Made by a program: the position numbers and the translations under genes
Shown: positions 27,655 through 35,891 of the stretch, piece by piece
How the letters are laid out: each line of letters starts with the position of its first letter
Position numbering within the stretch: position 1 is the first letter of the stretch
Notes under the pieces: model-generated
Databases searched by the model: none
Seen by the model: only the letters and a program-made list of their open reading frames with translations
Told to the model about the DNA's origin: nothing
Source of the DNA: Saccharibacillus qingshengii
Lineage (GTDB): Bacteria; Bacillota; Bacilli; Paenibacillales; Paenibacillaceae
Reading direction: 5' to 3'
NCBI RefSeq assembly: GCF_013185195.1
Contig: NZ_JAAZWC010000017.1
Span: 1-64,000 of the forward strand
DNA length: 64,000 nt

Positions 27655-28945
27655 ATTGGGAACCGTTATCGGCTTTACGTTCAAAAATAAAGTCCGCACC
27701 AAGTCGTTCCTGATTACGACCCTGCTGCTGGCGCTGGTCATGACGATCGGCATCCATGTGCCGTTCTTCATCCAGCTGTTCCAGGGCGATGATGCGGCAG
27801 GCAACAAGATTGGGATCGCGGCGCAAGAGAATACAGAAATCGCGCAGCAGATCGAAGATTATGTCGCGGAGCTGCCGGATAATGATATCGTATTCGTCCG
27901 GATGGAAGACGAGGATACGGCAGCTTTGAACAAGCAGGCACAAACGCAGGATCTGGCCGGCTATCTGCAGATCGTAACGGCCCCACCGGCAGCGGACGGA
28001 TCTACGGCTTTCCCGCAGGTGAGTTATGTCTCCGAAGGCGGCTCTGTACCGACCGACGTGCAGGCGGTACTCCAGCCGGCTCTGGAGAGCGCCAAGACGC
28101 GCTTCATTACCGAAGGCGCGCTGAGCGACGAACAGATCGCGCAGCTGACGACGCCGGTCCAGCTGGGCGCGTCCAGCTACGACGAGACGTCAGGCACGGG
28201 CACTGCAGGCGCGGAGGAAGACAAGTTCAATCCGATGAACTTCATCACCGTCTACGTCCTGATGACGCTGTTCTTCTTCTCCGCGATGCTGACAGGCAAC
28301 ATGATCGCGTCCGAAGTCACCTCGGAGAAAAGTTCGCGGGTCATGGAGATTCTGATCACAAGCGTCTCTCCGCTGACGCAGATGTTCGGCAAAGTCATCG
28401 GCGTCTTCCTCGTCGGACTGCTGCAGATCGCCGTATTCGGCGTCACGATCGCGGTCAATCTGATGCTTCCGTACAACCGGGACGTGTTGGCCGGCTTCGA
28501 TCTCGACTTCTCGCAGATGCCGTACGACGTTCTGATCTACGGTCTGATCTTCTACGTGCTGGGCTACTTCCTGTATGCCCTGCTGTATGCGGCCGTGGGC
28601 TCGATCGTCAGCCGCACGGAAGACCTCGGCCAGGCGGTGACGCCGCTGACCATGCTGTCGCTGGCGGCGTTCTATATCGGGATCTTCAGCTTGAACAATA
28701 CCGATTCGCTGCTCATGAAGATCTCGTCGTTCGTGCCGTTCACGTCGCCGACGACGATGATCGCGCGGATCGGTCTCGGCGAGATCGCGTTCTGGGAAAT
28801 CGCGGTATCGCTCGTACTGCTGCTGGCTTCGATCTTCTTCTTCGGCTGGCTGTCGGCGAAGATCTACCGCACCGGCGTACTGATGTACGGCAAACGCCCT
28901 TCTTTCAAGGAACTGCGCAAAGCGATGAAAGCCTACAAAATCTAA
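27647..28945 (+). CDS. ABC-2 permease (YhaP/NatB-like)
   Basis: A 432-residue permease with an N-terminal helix, an extracytoplasmic domain (about 45-200) and five or six helices in the C-terminal half, with the conserved SEVTSEKSSRVMEILITSVSP segment of NatB/YhaP. Starts 8 nt inside the end of the ATPase gene, so the two are translationally coupled. Possible substrates are sodium, organic cations or an antimicrobial peptide; none can be chosen from sequence. Confidence 0.88.
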   Translation: MNRLGTVIGFTFKNKVRTKSFLITTLLLALVMTIGIHVPFFIQLFQGDDAAGNKIGIAAQENTEIAQQIEDYVAELPDNDIVFVRMEDEDTAALNKQAQTQDLAGYLQIVTAPPAADGSTAFPQVSYVSEGGSVPTDVQAVLQPALESAKTRFITEGALSDEQIAQLTTPVQLGASSYDETSGTGTAGAEEDKFNPMNFITVYVLMTLFFFSAMLTGNMIASEVTSEKSSRVMEILITSVSPLTQMFGKVIGVFLVGLLQIAVFGVTIAVNLMLPYNRDVLAGFDLDFSQMPYDVLIYGLIFYVLGYFLYALLYAAVGSIVSRTEDLGQAVTPLTMLSLAAFYIGIFSLNNTDSLLMKISSFVPFTSPTTMIARIGLGEIAFWEIAVSLVLLLASIFFFGWLSAKIYRTGVLMYGKRPSFKELRKAMKAYKI

Positions 28946-28961
28946 TCGGGATGTGAACCCG

Positions 28962-29003
28962 ACCCGCAAGCGGCGATTTATTGCCCGCCTGCGGGTTTTT
29001 TTA
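28962..29003 (+). terminator. Terminator after the ABC operon
   Basis: ACCCGCA...TGCGGGT stem with an inner GCGG/CCGC pairing, followed by seven Ts. Confidence 0.85.
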
Positions 29004-29031
29004 GTAGGAAGAAGTCCTGTGCAAATAATAG

Positions 29032-29061
29032 TTGACCGATCGTTCTCAATAGAGCTATACT
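29032..29061 (+). promoter_or_regulatory. Promoter of the SDR gene
   Basis: TTGACC, 18-nt spacer and TATACT. The spacer contains the operator-like half site GATCGTTCTCAA (29038-29049). Confidence 0.7.
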
Positions 29062-29176
29062 ACAAACAGCAAGGCAGATACGACGTATCCGGGAAACGGA
29101 TTGTGCAGCTTTACTCTATTGTCGGCGCTGCGCAGAATCGAAGGCGCATTATTTTTTTAATCTTTTGAGAACGATC
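29038..29176. promoter_or_regulatory. Pair of TetR-type operator sites
   Basis: GATCGTTCTCAA (29038-29049, inside the promoter spacer) and its exact inverse TTGAGAACGATC (29165-29176, 22 bp before the start). Each lies in an imperfect palindrome centred on GATC, ideal form GAACGATCGTTC. A third half site is at 29935-29946. Confidence 0.6.
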
Positions 29177-29198
29177 ATTCAAGAAAAGGGGAATAAAA

Positions 29199-29897
29199 AT
29201 GGATCTTTCCAAACAAGTGGCGGTCGTAAGCGGTTCGAATCGGGGATTGGGCAAAGAGTTGGCTCTTGAGCTGCTGGCCAGAGGCGCCAAAGTCTACGCG
29301 GGAGCAAGAAATCCGGAATCGGTCGATCTGCCGGGAGCTATCGCGCTGCAGCTCGATATCACGGATCCGGAATCGGTGGCGGCTGCGGCCCAGATCGCAA
29401 GCGACGCGACCCTGCTCATCAATAACGCAGGTTCGTCGACGGGAGCTTCGCTGCTCACGGGCAAGCTGGAAGATATTCAGGTAGAATTCAATACGCATGC
29501 GTTCGGCACTCTGTCGATGATCCGGGCATTCGCACCGGTCATCGAAAAAAACGGCGGAGGTTCGATCCTGAACATCCTGTCGGTCTTGTCCTGGCTCACG
29601 TTCGGGGCGGAAGGCGCCTACTCGGCGGCCAAATCCGCTCAATGGGGCATCACGAATGCGCTGCGTCTGGAATTGGCTCCCAAGAAGATCAAGGTAGCCG
29701 GTCTGCACGTCGGATTCATGGATACGGATATGACAGCGGGGGTGGATGCACCGAAGTCGTCGCCGAAAGACATTGCGCGCATCGCCATCGACGGAATCGA
29801 AGCCGGCCTCTACGAGATCCTCGCGGACGATATCAGCCGTCAGGTCCAGCAGGGCTTGGCCGGAGGCGTTGCGGCGCTGTACCCGGACCTGGGTTAA
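29199..29897 (+). CDS. Short-chain dehydrogenase/reductase
   Basis: A 232-residue classical SDR. Nucleotide motif SGSNRGLG (residues 11-18, T replaced by S), NNAG (about 75-78), and catalytic Ser with YSAAK (about 141-145) are present. It uses NAD(P)H for an unknown carbonyl or alcohol. AAGGGGA precedes the ATG. It forms a unit with the TetR gene 80 nt downstream; operators in the promoter and before the regulator suggest repression by it. The substrate may be the inducer. Confidence 0.88.
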   Translation: MDLSKQVAVVSGSNRGLGKELALELLARGAKVYAGARNPESVDLPGAIALQLDITDPESVAAAAQIASDATLLINNAGSSTGASLLTGKLEDIQVEFNTHAFGTLSMIRAFAPVIEKNGGGSILNILSVLSWLTFGAEGAYSAAKSAQWGITNALRLELAPKKIKVAGLHVGFMDTDMTAGVDAPKSSPKDIARIAIDGIEAGLYEILADDISRQVQQGLAGGVAALYPDLG

Positions 29898-29934
29898 TCC
29901 CGGAGAAGGTTGGCGCGAGGCTCTATTCTTCACG

Positions 29935-29946
29935 GATCGTTCCCAA
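29935..29946 (+). promoter_or_regulatory. Third TetR-type half operator
   Basis: GATCGTTCCCAA, one mismatch from the sites upstream of the SDR gene, 32 bp before the TetR gene. It suggests autoregulation. Confidence 0.5.
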
Positions 29947-29977
29947 TATGATACATTGATTTTGGGAGGGGGTTCTT

Positions 29978-30556
29978 ATGGCCAGAAGCAAAGAGTTTGA
30001 AGTCAACGAAGTCCTGGACAAAGCCATGATTCTGTTCTGGGAACAAGGCTACGAGAAGACATCCATGAGCGATCTGGTTGAGCATATGGGCATCCACCGC
30101 AGAAGTCTGTACGACACTTTCGGGGACAAGCATTCGCTGTTTTTGCAGGCGATGGATCGTTATATCGGCAAAGTCGAAGCGGTTCTCACCGGAGAAGTGA
30201 AGCAGTCCGAGAAGGCGATCGAAGCGCTGCGGGCCGTTTTCCGATTCATGATCTTCGAGCACGAAGATTCGCCGCCCGGCTGCCTGATCGTCAATTCGGT
30301 GACGGAACTGGCTGCGCGCGATGCCGAGATCGATGAGAGATCGATTCGTTCGATGGCTGCCACGGAAGAGCTGTTCGAGCGGATTATCGCGTGGGGACAG
30401 CAGACAGGCGAATTTTCGTCCGCATGCGAACCCAGGGCGACGGCGGAATATCTGCAGGCCTTGTCGATCGGTATCCGGGCGATGGGACGAACCACGACCC
30501 AGAAGGAGAAGCTGATCCGGATCATGGACGTTTCGACCCAACTGCTCACCCCATAG
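29978..30556 (+). CDS. TetR/AcrR-family regulator
   Basis: A 192-residue regulator: N-terminal HTH (ALDKAMILFWEQGYEKTSMSDLVEHMGIHRRSLYDTFGDKHSLF-type, residues about 12-55) and a ligand-binding C-terminal domain with GCLIVNS at about 100. GGGAGGGGG precedes the ATG. It is probably the repressor of the upstream SDR gene and of itself; the inducer is unknown. A terminator follows. Confidence 0.9.
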   Translation: MARSKEFEVNEVLDKAMILFWEQGYEKTSMSDLVEHMGIHRRSLYDTFGDKHSLFLQAMDRYIGKVEAVLTGEVKQSEKAIEALRAVFRFMIFEHEDSPPGCLIVNSVTELAARDAEIDERSIRSMAATEELFERIIAWGQQTGEFSSACEPRATAEYLQALSIGIRAMGRTTTQKEKLIRIMDVSTQLLTP

Positions 30557-30603
30557 ATCTGTTTTGCCTGATCGTTTGGAATCATCTTTTCTGAATCGGA
30601 TAT

Positions 30604-30643
30604 AAAAAGGGACAACGCCTTTTCTTCGGCGGAGTCCCTTTTT
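30604..30643. terminator. Bidirectional terminator
   Basis: AAAAAGGGAC/GTCCCTTTTT stem with inner GCC/GGC pairing, between convergent tetR and lysR genes. Confidence 0.75.
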
Positions 30644-30663
30644 GCCGTGGCGATTTCTTGGAT

Positions 30664-31581
30664 TTAACGAGGGTCGGCCTTGTCCGCATACGCCGCCAAT
30701 TTCCGGGTGATTTCGGTGCGGAACCGTTCGGCCGCGGCCGAGAAGACCTGATGTTTTCTCCACACCAGACTCAGACCCGATTCCAGCCTCGGTTTTAACG
30801 GAAGGAAACAAAGCGGGCTGTCGCCGGACGTATTGACCAGCTTGTCGAGTGTGACCGCGTACCCCAAGCCTTCTTCGACCATAATCGCCGCATTGTAGAT
30901 CAGATTGAAAGTCACGGCAATATTCAGCTTGTCGTAGTGTTCTCCGAACCAATCCACAAATTCGTTTCGGGACAGCGTCCGCTTCATGGTCTGTCTGGAA
31001 ACAAGCAGCGGGACATCGAGCAAATCTTCGACTTGGATAAACTCCCGCTTGGCCAGAGGGCTGTCTTTTCTCATGATGACGCCCCAGGTATCTTTGACCG
31101 GAAGAGGAATATGCGTGTATTTGGACAGATTGGCCGGTTCGATCAGCACACCGAAGTCCAGCGCTCCCCGATCGAGCCGTTCGGTGACGTCTTCTTCATT
31201 GCCGCTGAGAATATGGTAGCGAATCTGCGGGTGGGATACGCGAAGATCCTGAATCGTCTCTGCGATCAGTCTTACGGCTTCCGTTTCTCCGCTGCCGATA
31301 TACACGTCTCCGCCTACGGTTTCCTCCATGGCCTGAAACTCCGCTTCCAGTTTATCCGCCATTTCGACAAGTTCCTCGGCTCTTTTGCGCAGCAGCAGTC
31401 CTTCCTCCGTAAGCGTAATGCTGTGGCTGCCGCGGGTGAACAGCTTTTTGCCCAACTGCTGCTCGAGGTCTTTCAACTGCCTCGACAAGGTGGGCTGCGT
31501 CAGATGCAGAAAGTCGGCCGCCGCCGTAATATTGCCTTCCCGGGCTGCCGCCAGAAAGTAGCGCAGGACTCGTAGTTCCAT
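30664..31581 (-). CDS. LysR-family regulator
   Basis: A 305-residue LTTR. The wHTH at residues 1-60 (MELRVLRYFLAAAREGNITAAADFLHLTQPTLSRQLKDLEQQLG) and the two-lobed inducer domain are intact. It lies divergent to an MFS exporter gene and an NAD(P)-binding protein gene, which are the likely targets. ATG 31581 has AAGGAGG 8 nt upstream. A possible T-N11-A type palindrome is at 31641. Confidence 0.9.
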   Translation of the reverse strand: MELRVLRYFLAAAREGNITAAADFLHLTQPTLSRQLKDLEQQLGKKLFTRGSHSITLTEEGLLLRKRAEELVEMADKLEAEFQAMEETVGGDVYIGSGETEAVRLIAETIQDLRVSHPQIRYHILSGNEEDVTERLDRGALDFGVLIEPANLSKYTHIPLPVKDTWGVIMRKDSPLAKREFIQVEDLLDVPLLVSRQTMKRTLSRNEFVDWFGEHYDKLNIAVTFNLIYNAAIMVEEGLGYAVTLDKLVNTSGDSPLCFLPLKPRLESGLSLVWRKHQVFSAAAERFRTEITRKLAAYADKADPR

Positions 31582-31640
31582 GTTCCGATTCCTCCTTTTC
31601 CGATTCGTATCAGTATACATCATGCCCGAAAAGCATCTCA

Positions 31641-31664
31641 AGCCATAAGATATAAGCATTGGCT
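31641..31664. promoter_or_regulatory. Possible LysR operator
   Basis: AGCCA-N14-TGGCT within an AT-rich patch 60 bp upstream of the LysR gene. Confidence 0.35.
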
Positions 31665-31707
31665 ATATGTAGAATAGGTCGCTAGACTGGAAAAGAAACG
31701 TGGATAG

Positions 31708-31834
31708 TATCTTGTCAACACTAAAGGTAGGAATACGCTCCCCTGAGATTTCGTACTTGAAGCGTGTACGAAGTCTCCGACGGAATGGTTAGTTCAGGAA
31801 AACGTAAACCTGTGATTTAGAGTTGAAAGGGTAC
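31708..31834 (+). repeat. Dispersed repeat, degenerate copy C
   Basis: Resembles copy A at its left end (CTTGTC-ACACTAAAGGTA) and copy B/A through TACG-CCCCT, CTTGAA, TCCGA, AACG-AAACCT and GGTAC, with about 25 bp extra in the middle. Its right end abuts copy B (3 bp between). Confidence 0.5.
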
Positions 31835-31836
31835 TC

Positions 31837-31940
31837 GTACCTTGACCGATAATGATGTTAGGTTACGCCCCTCGAAAACCCGCTTGAACCGTGCGTGTTT
31901 CCGATGAACGCAAACCTTAGATTTAATTCGGTCAAGGTAC
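31837..31940 (+). repeat. 102-bp dispersed repeat, copy B
   Basis: Bounded by a perfect 12-bp inverted repeat, GTACCTTGACCG (31837-31848) and CGGTCAAGGTAC (31929-31940). The inner 79 nt match copy A (20242-20343, minus strand) at 75 positions. It ends 24 bp before the MFS gene. Confidence 0.8.
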
Positions 31941-31964
31941 TAGAAGGAGGGAATACGGAAAACG

Positions 31965-33140
31965 ATGAAGAAACCAAACCGCTTGTTGATTCTTATCCTG
32001 ACGATCGGCGTCTTCAGCATTTTGAATACCGAAATGGGCGTGATCGGGCTGCTGCCTTCGATTGCGGAGCATTTTGGGATCAGTATCGCCCAAGCGGGAC
32101 TTACGGTGAGTGTGTTTGCGATCGCCATAGCGGTATCGGGGCCGATTACGCCGCTGCTGCTGTCGGGTATGGATCGCAAAAAAGTGATGCTTGTCGTGTT
32201 GGGTCTGTTTATCGTCGGGAATGTGCTGTTGATTTTTATCGCCAACTTCACTTGGCTATTGGTCGTTCGCGTCGTGCTGGGCTTGGTTCACCCTATTTAT
32301 TGTTCGATGGCTTTCACGGCTGCGGCCGCTTCGGTCAGCAGAGAAGAAGCGCCCCGGGCGGTATCCAAAGTCTTTATCGGCGTCTCTGCGGGGATGGTGG
32401 CCGGAGTGCCGATTGCGAGTTTTATAGACCATCTGATTTCGTATGAAGCGGCCATGGCTTTCTTCGCCCTGGTCAGCGCTCTCGTCTTCGCGGCGACCTG
32501 GATCGCGTTCCCGGCTATGCCGGTTCGCGAAAAGCAGTCGTATGGAACCCAGCTCTCCGTATTGAAACTGCCGTTAATCTGGATCTCGATCTGCGCCGTC
32601 GTGCTGCTGAATGCTTCGATCTTCGGCGTCTACAGCTACATCAGCGATTATCTGGGACGTGTCACGCAGATGCAGCCGGGCACAATCAGTCTGACGCTGT
32701 TCGTGTTCGGCGCGGCCAATATCATCGGCAACCTTGTCACGGGCAAACTGTTGACTTACAATGCCAGGAAGTGGGTAACGGCTTTTCCCCTGGCGCTGAT
32801 CGCGGTCTATGCGGCGTTGTTCTTCCTGGGGGGATTTGCCTTACCGATGATCCTGATTACGTTCGTCTGGGGCATATTGGCAGGCGGAATCATGTCCAAT
32901 ATCAATCAATATCTGATCTCGTCGGCGGCACCCGAAGCTCCCGAATTTGCAAATGGGCTGTTTATCGCGTCCTGCAATATCGGAACCACGATCGGTTCTG
33001 CGGTTGGCGGGCTGTTGATCGCAGGTCTGGGTATCCAATACGTCGTAGGGGTAGGCGCAGCGGCGCTGGTGATCGGTGTGGTCGTGATTACGCGGAGGAA
33101 CTTTATGTATGGCCCCGGACTGCGACTTGCAGAGGAGTAA
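31965..33140 (+). CDS. MFS transporter (DHA1, AraJ/YbcL type)
   Basis: A 391-residue, 12-helix drug:proton antiporter-type MFS protein. MFS motif A (SGMDRKKVMLVVLGLFIVGN) between TM2 and TM3 is recognisable. It probably exports a small hydrophobic compound or sugar. AAGGAGGG is 13 nt before the ATG, a rather long spacing. The NAD(P)-binding gene follows 6 nt later. Divergent LysR gene is the likely regulator. Confidence 0.88.
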   Translation: MKKPNRLLILILTIGVFSILNTEMGVIGLLPSIAEHFGISIAQAGLTVSVFAIAIAVSGPITPLLLSGMDRKKVMLVVLGLFIVGNVLLIFIANFTWLLVVRVVLGLVHPIYCSMAFTAAAASVSREEAPRAVSKVFIGVSAGMVAGVPIASFIDHLISYEAAMAFFALVSALVFAATWIAFPAMPVREKQSYGTQLSVLKLPLIWISICAVVLLNASIFGVYSYISDYLGRVTQMQPGTISLTLFVFGAANIIGNLVTGKLLTYNARKWVTAFPLALIAVYAALFFLGGFALPMILITFVWGILAGGIMSNINQYLISSAAPEAPEFANGLFIASCNIGTTIGSAVGGLLIAGLGIQYVVGVGAAALVIGVVVITRRNFMYGPGLRLAEE

Positions 33141-33146
33141 ACGAAG

Positions 33147-33764
33147 ATGCATATCGGAATATTGGGCGCGACAGGACGCGTAGGCCAAAAAATCGTCGAA
33201 CATGCGCTGCGGGATGGTCACCACGTGACGGCGTTGGTTCGCGATCCGGCGAAGATCGAAGCCCATGCCCGGCTGACGATCAGGCAGGGCCAGGCTTTAA
33301 GCGCACAGGACATCCGCGATACGCTGCAGCAAGCGGAGGTCGTGGTCAGCGCACTCAACACGGATGGAACGACGACGTTGAGTGCGAGTACGCCGCTCCT
33401 TATCGAAGCGATGCGCGAGGCGGGCATCAAGCGCCTGATTACGATCGGCACGGCCGGCATCCTGCAGAGCCGCACGGAGCCGCATCTGCTGCGGTATGAA
33501 TCCAGCGAATCCAAACGCCGTTCGACCCGTGCGGCCGAGGAGCATCGGCGCATGTACGAACAGCTGCAGGCTTCGGACCTGGATTGGACGGTCGTCTGTC
33601 CGACCTATCTGCCGGACGGGGAGGCGGTCGGAAACTACCGCACGGAGCGCGATCTTCTGCCCGAAGGCGGCACGCAAATATCCGTAGGCGATACGGCGGA
33701 ATTCGCGTACGGGCAGATCGCGGACAGCCGGTATCTTCGGGCACGTGTGGGGATTGCGTATTGA
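33147..33764 (+). CDS. NAD(P)-binding NmrA-like protein
   Basis: A 205-residue Rossmann-fold protein of the atypical SDR/NmrA group: GILGATGRVGQKIV at the N-terminus (GxxGxxG), VVSALNTDGTT, and a late LDWTVVCPTYL motif. Related proteins act as NADPH-dependent reductases or redox sensors. Co-transcribed with the MFS gene (6-nt gap; GAGGAG inside the previous gene end). Substrate unknown. Confidence 0.85.
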   Translation: MHIGILGATGRVGQKIVEHALRDGHHVTALVRDPAKIEAHARLTIRQGQALSAQDIRDTLQQAEVVVSALNTDGTTTLSASTPLLIEAMREAGIKRLITIGTAGILQSRTEPHLLRYESSESKRRSTRAAEEHRRMYEQLQASDLDWTVVCPTYLPDGEAVGNYRTERDLLPEGGTQISVGDTAEFAYGQIADSRYLRARVGIAY

Positions 33765-33781
33765 CGGATGAAAAAGGAAGG

Positions 33782-33826
33782 GGCTGTCTCAAGCCGGGTT
33801 TACGGCTTTGGGACAGTCTCTTTTTC
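33782..33826. terminator. Terminator after the MFS/NmrA pair
   Basis: Imperfect stem CTGTC...AAGCC/GGCTT...GGACAG with Ts after it. It lies between convergent units. Confidence 0.65.
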
Positions 33827-33833
33827 ACGGCAT

Positions 33834-35195
33834 TCATTCCTTCTGGCGCAAAGGCAGTCTGATCCTAATCGTCGTCCCTTCGCCTGGCGTGCTGTCCAGC
33901 TCGATCTGGCCCTGATGCAGGGAGACGATTTTTTGGACGATCGCCAGACCCAGACCGTTTCCGCTGGAACTTCCGTGCCGCGACTTGTCCAGCTTATAGA
34001 ATCTCTGGAATACGGCGTGAAGCTCTTCCGGAGCGATCCCGATGCCGGTATCGCGGACGGTGACGACGGCTTCGTCTGCGCGGCTGTCGATACGGACAGA
34101 GATCTTCCCGCCTTCGGGCGTAAACTTGATACTGTTGCCGAGCAGGTTCATCCATACCTGCTTCAGCTGATCTTCGTCTCCGACGATATGCACCGCTTCC
34201 GGCAGTTCCAGGTCGATCACGAGGTGTCGGGCCGACCACTGCGGTTCGCACGTGACGACGATCGTCCGGATCTGTTCGTCAAGCCGGAAGTCGACTGCTG
34301 TAAAAGGGTGGTGATCGGAGTCCAGGGAAGCCAGTTTGAGCAGATTGTCGCTTAGGCGCGACAAACGTCCGCTCTCGGCAGCAATGATCTCCAGGTAATC
34401 TTTGCGGTCTTCTTCGGGAATCAAGTCGGGGTTCTGCAGCGCTTTGGCAAAACCGGAAATGGAGGTGAGCGGCGTCTGGATTTCATGCGAGACATTGGAG
34501 ACGAAGTCCTGCCTCATCTGCTCGAGCTTTTTCAGGCCCCTCGCCATTTCCGTATAGCTCTGCGTCAGTTCTCCGATCTCGTCCATCCGTTTCACGGCAA
34601 GATCCACTTCGAAATCGCCCAAGGCCATTCTTCGGGTAGCATTCGTCAAAGCCTTGATCGGCTCCACCAGGTACCTGGCCGCCGCAATCATACACAGGCT
34701 GCCCAGTCCGAGCACAAGCAGCAGGACGAAGAGCATCATCCGGTTGACAATATGTTCGTTCTCGGCCGAATACTGCAGGAACAGCGCCTGCCACTCTCCC
34801 TGGAGCATAAACGGTATTCCGATGAACGTATCCGGATCTTCCGCGCCGGAACGGTAGACTTGTCCCTGCAGCACCTGGTGGACCGCTTCGGAGGAAATAA
34901 CAGCGGCCGACTCATCCGGCAGTCCGTAAAAAGCATGTTCACCCGAAGCGGCATACAAGTGGATCGGGTGCGCCGAGATGCGAACCATGCTGCTTAAGAA
35001 CTCGTCCAGGTCCGCGGGTTTGGCTTCGTCATAACGGTGAATCATCTCTCTGCCAACCTTAAGCATCTCGTTTTGTCCTTCATCGCTTATTTGTTTTTGA
35101 AAAACATACAAGCCGATGAAAAAGGAACAGATCAGACTGAAAAGGATAACGCCGAGGAACGTGAGAAGAATGCGAACATACAAGGTCTTGATCAT
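33834..35195 (-). CDS. Two-component sensor histidine kinase
   Basis: A 453-residue HK: TM1 (about 8-32), an extracytoplasmic sensor (33-145), TM2 (about 150-172), HAMP, HisKA with SHEIQTPLTS, and HATPase (NSIKF, DTGIGI, GNGLGLAI). Partner of the response regulator just upstream; the start codon overlaps that gene's end by 4 nt, so translation is coupled. The third gene of the operon upstream is a membrane-bound serine hydrolase, suggesting the system monitors cell-envelope conditions; the signal is unknown. Confidence 0.9.
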   Translation of the reverse strand: MIKTLYVRILLTFLGVILFSLICSFFIGLYVFQKQISDEGQNEMLKVGREMIHRYDEAKPADLDEFLSSMVRISAHPIHLYAASGEHAFYGLPDESAAVISSEAVHQVLQGQVYRSGAEDPDTFIGIPFMLQGEWQALFLQYSAENEHIVNRMMLFVLLLVLGLGSLCMIAAARYLVEPIKALTNATRRMALGDFEVDLAVKRMDEIGELTQSYTEMARGLKKLEQMRQDFVSNVSHEIQTPLTSISGFAKALQNPDLIPEEDRKDYLEIIAAESGRLSRLSDNLLKLASLDSDHHPFTAVDFRLDEQIRTIVVTCEPQWSARHLVIDLELPEAVHIVGDEDQLKQVWMNLLGNSIKFTPEGGKISVRIDSRADEAVVTVRDTGIGIAPEELHAVFQRFYKLDKSRHGSSSGNGLGLAIVQKIVSLHQGQIELDSTPGEGTTIRIRLPLRQKE

Positions 35196-35869
35196 GGTCC
35201 GGGAATCAGCCGGTATCCCAGGCCGCGGGCGGTTTCGATATGAAAACTCTCGCCGTGTCCGCCGAACTTCTCCCGCAGCCGGCGGATATGCACGTCCACG
35301 GTCCGTCCGTCTCCTTCGTAATTCAATCCCCAGACCTGTTGAATCAATTGTTCCCGCGTGAAGATCTGCCCCGGACGGCTGGCCAGCAGAAACAGAAGAT
35401 CGAATTCTTTCAGAGGCAGCGCGACCGAAGCTCCACTGCGCGTCACTTCAAAAGTCCGGCGGTTCAGCGTCACATTGCCGAGCTGCACGGATTGCGAAGT
35501 GACGACCAGCGAGCGTTTGAGCAGCGCTTTGACCCGCATGACTAATTCCACCGGATCGAACGGCTTGGTCAGGTAATCGTCCGTTCCCAACTCGAAGCCT
35601 TTGACTTTGTGGGCGGATTCCGCTTTGGCCGTCACCATCAGGAGAGGAAGATTGGCATCCGAACGCCGGATTTCCCTACAGAGTTCCCAACCGTCCAGTC
35701 CCGGCATCATAATATCCAGGATTACCAGGTCGATCCGGGAGTTCTCGATGAGAACCAAGGCCTCTCGGCCGTCTCCCGCTTGTTCGAGGTCGAATCCTTC
35801 TTTGCGCAGATATAAAGCGATCAGCTTCCGGATATTGGCATCGTCATCCGCGATCAGTACCGTAGCCAT
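35192..35869 (-). CDS. OmpR-family response regulator
   Basis: A 225-residue regulator: receiver with acidic pair DDD (8-10), phosphoacceptor Asp52 (LDIMMPG) and Lys in TKPFDP (about 101), then an OmpR wHTH (LPLKEFDLLFLLASRPGQIFTREQLIQQVWG...GRTVDVHIRRLREKF). The start at ATG 35869 has GAGGAGG 6 nt upstream, better than TTG 35875. It lies 22 nt after the serine hydrolase gene. Confidence 0.93.
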   Translation of the reverse strand: MATVLIADDDANIRKLIALYLRKEGFDLEQAGDGREALVLIENSRIDLVILDIMMPGLDGWELCREIRRSDANLPLLMVTAKAESAHKVKGFELGTDDYLTKPFDPVELVMRVKALLKRSLVVTSQSVQLGNVTLNRRTFEVTRSGASVALPLKEFDLLFLLASRPGQIFTREQLIQQVWGLNYEGDGRTVDVHIRRLREKFGGHGESFHIETARGLGYRLIPGP

Positions 35870-35891
35870 GCTCAACCTCCTCTCTGAAACG

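Larger units (their letters stand above)
31582..31964. promoter_or_regulatory. 383-bp divergent region with tandem repeats
   Basis: Holds the LysR-type palindrome AGCCA-N14-TGGCT (31641-31664) close to the LysR start and two copies of the dispersed repeat. No gene is seen. Confidence 0.55.
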
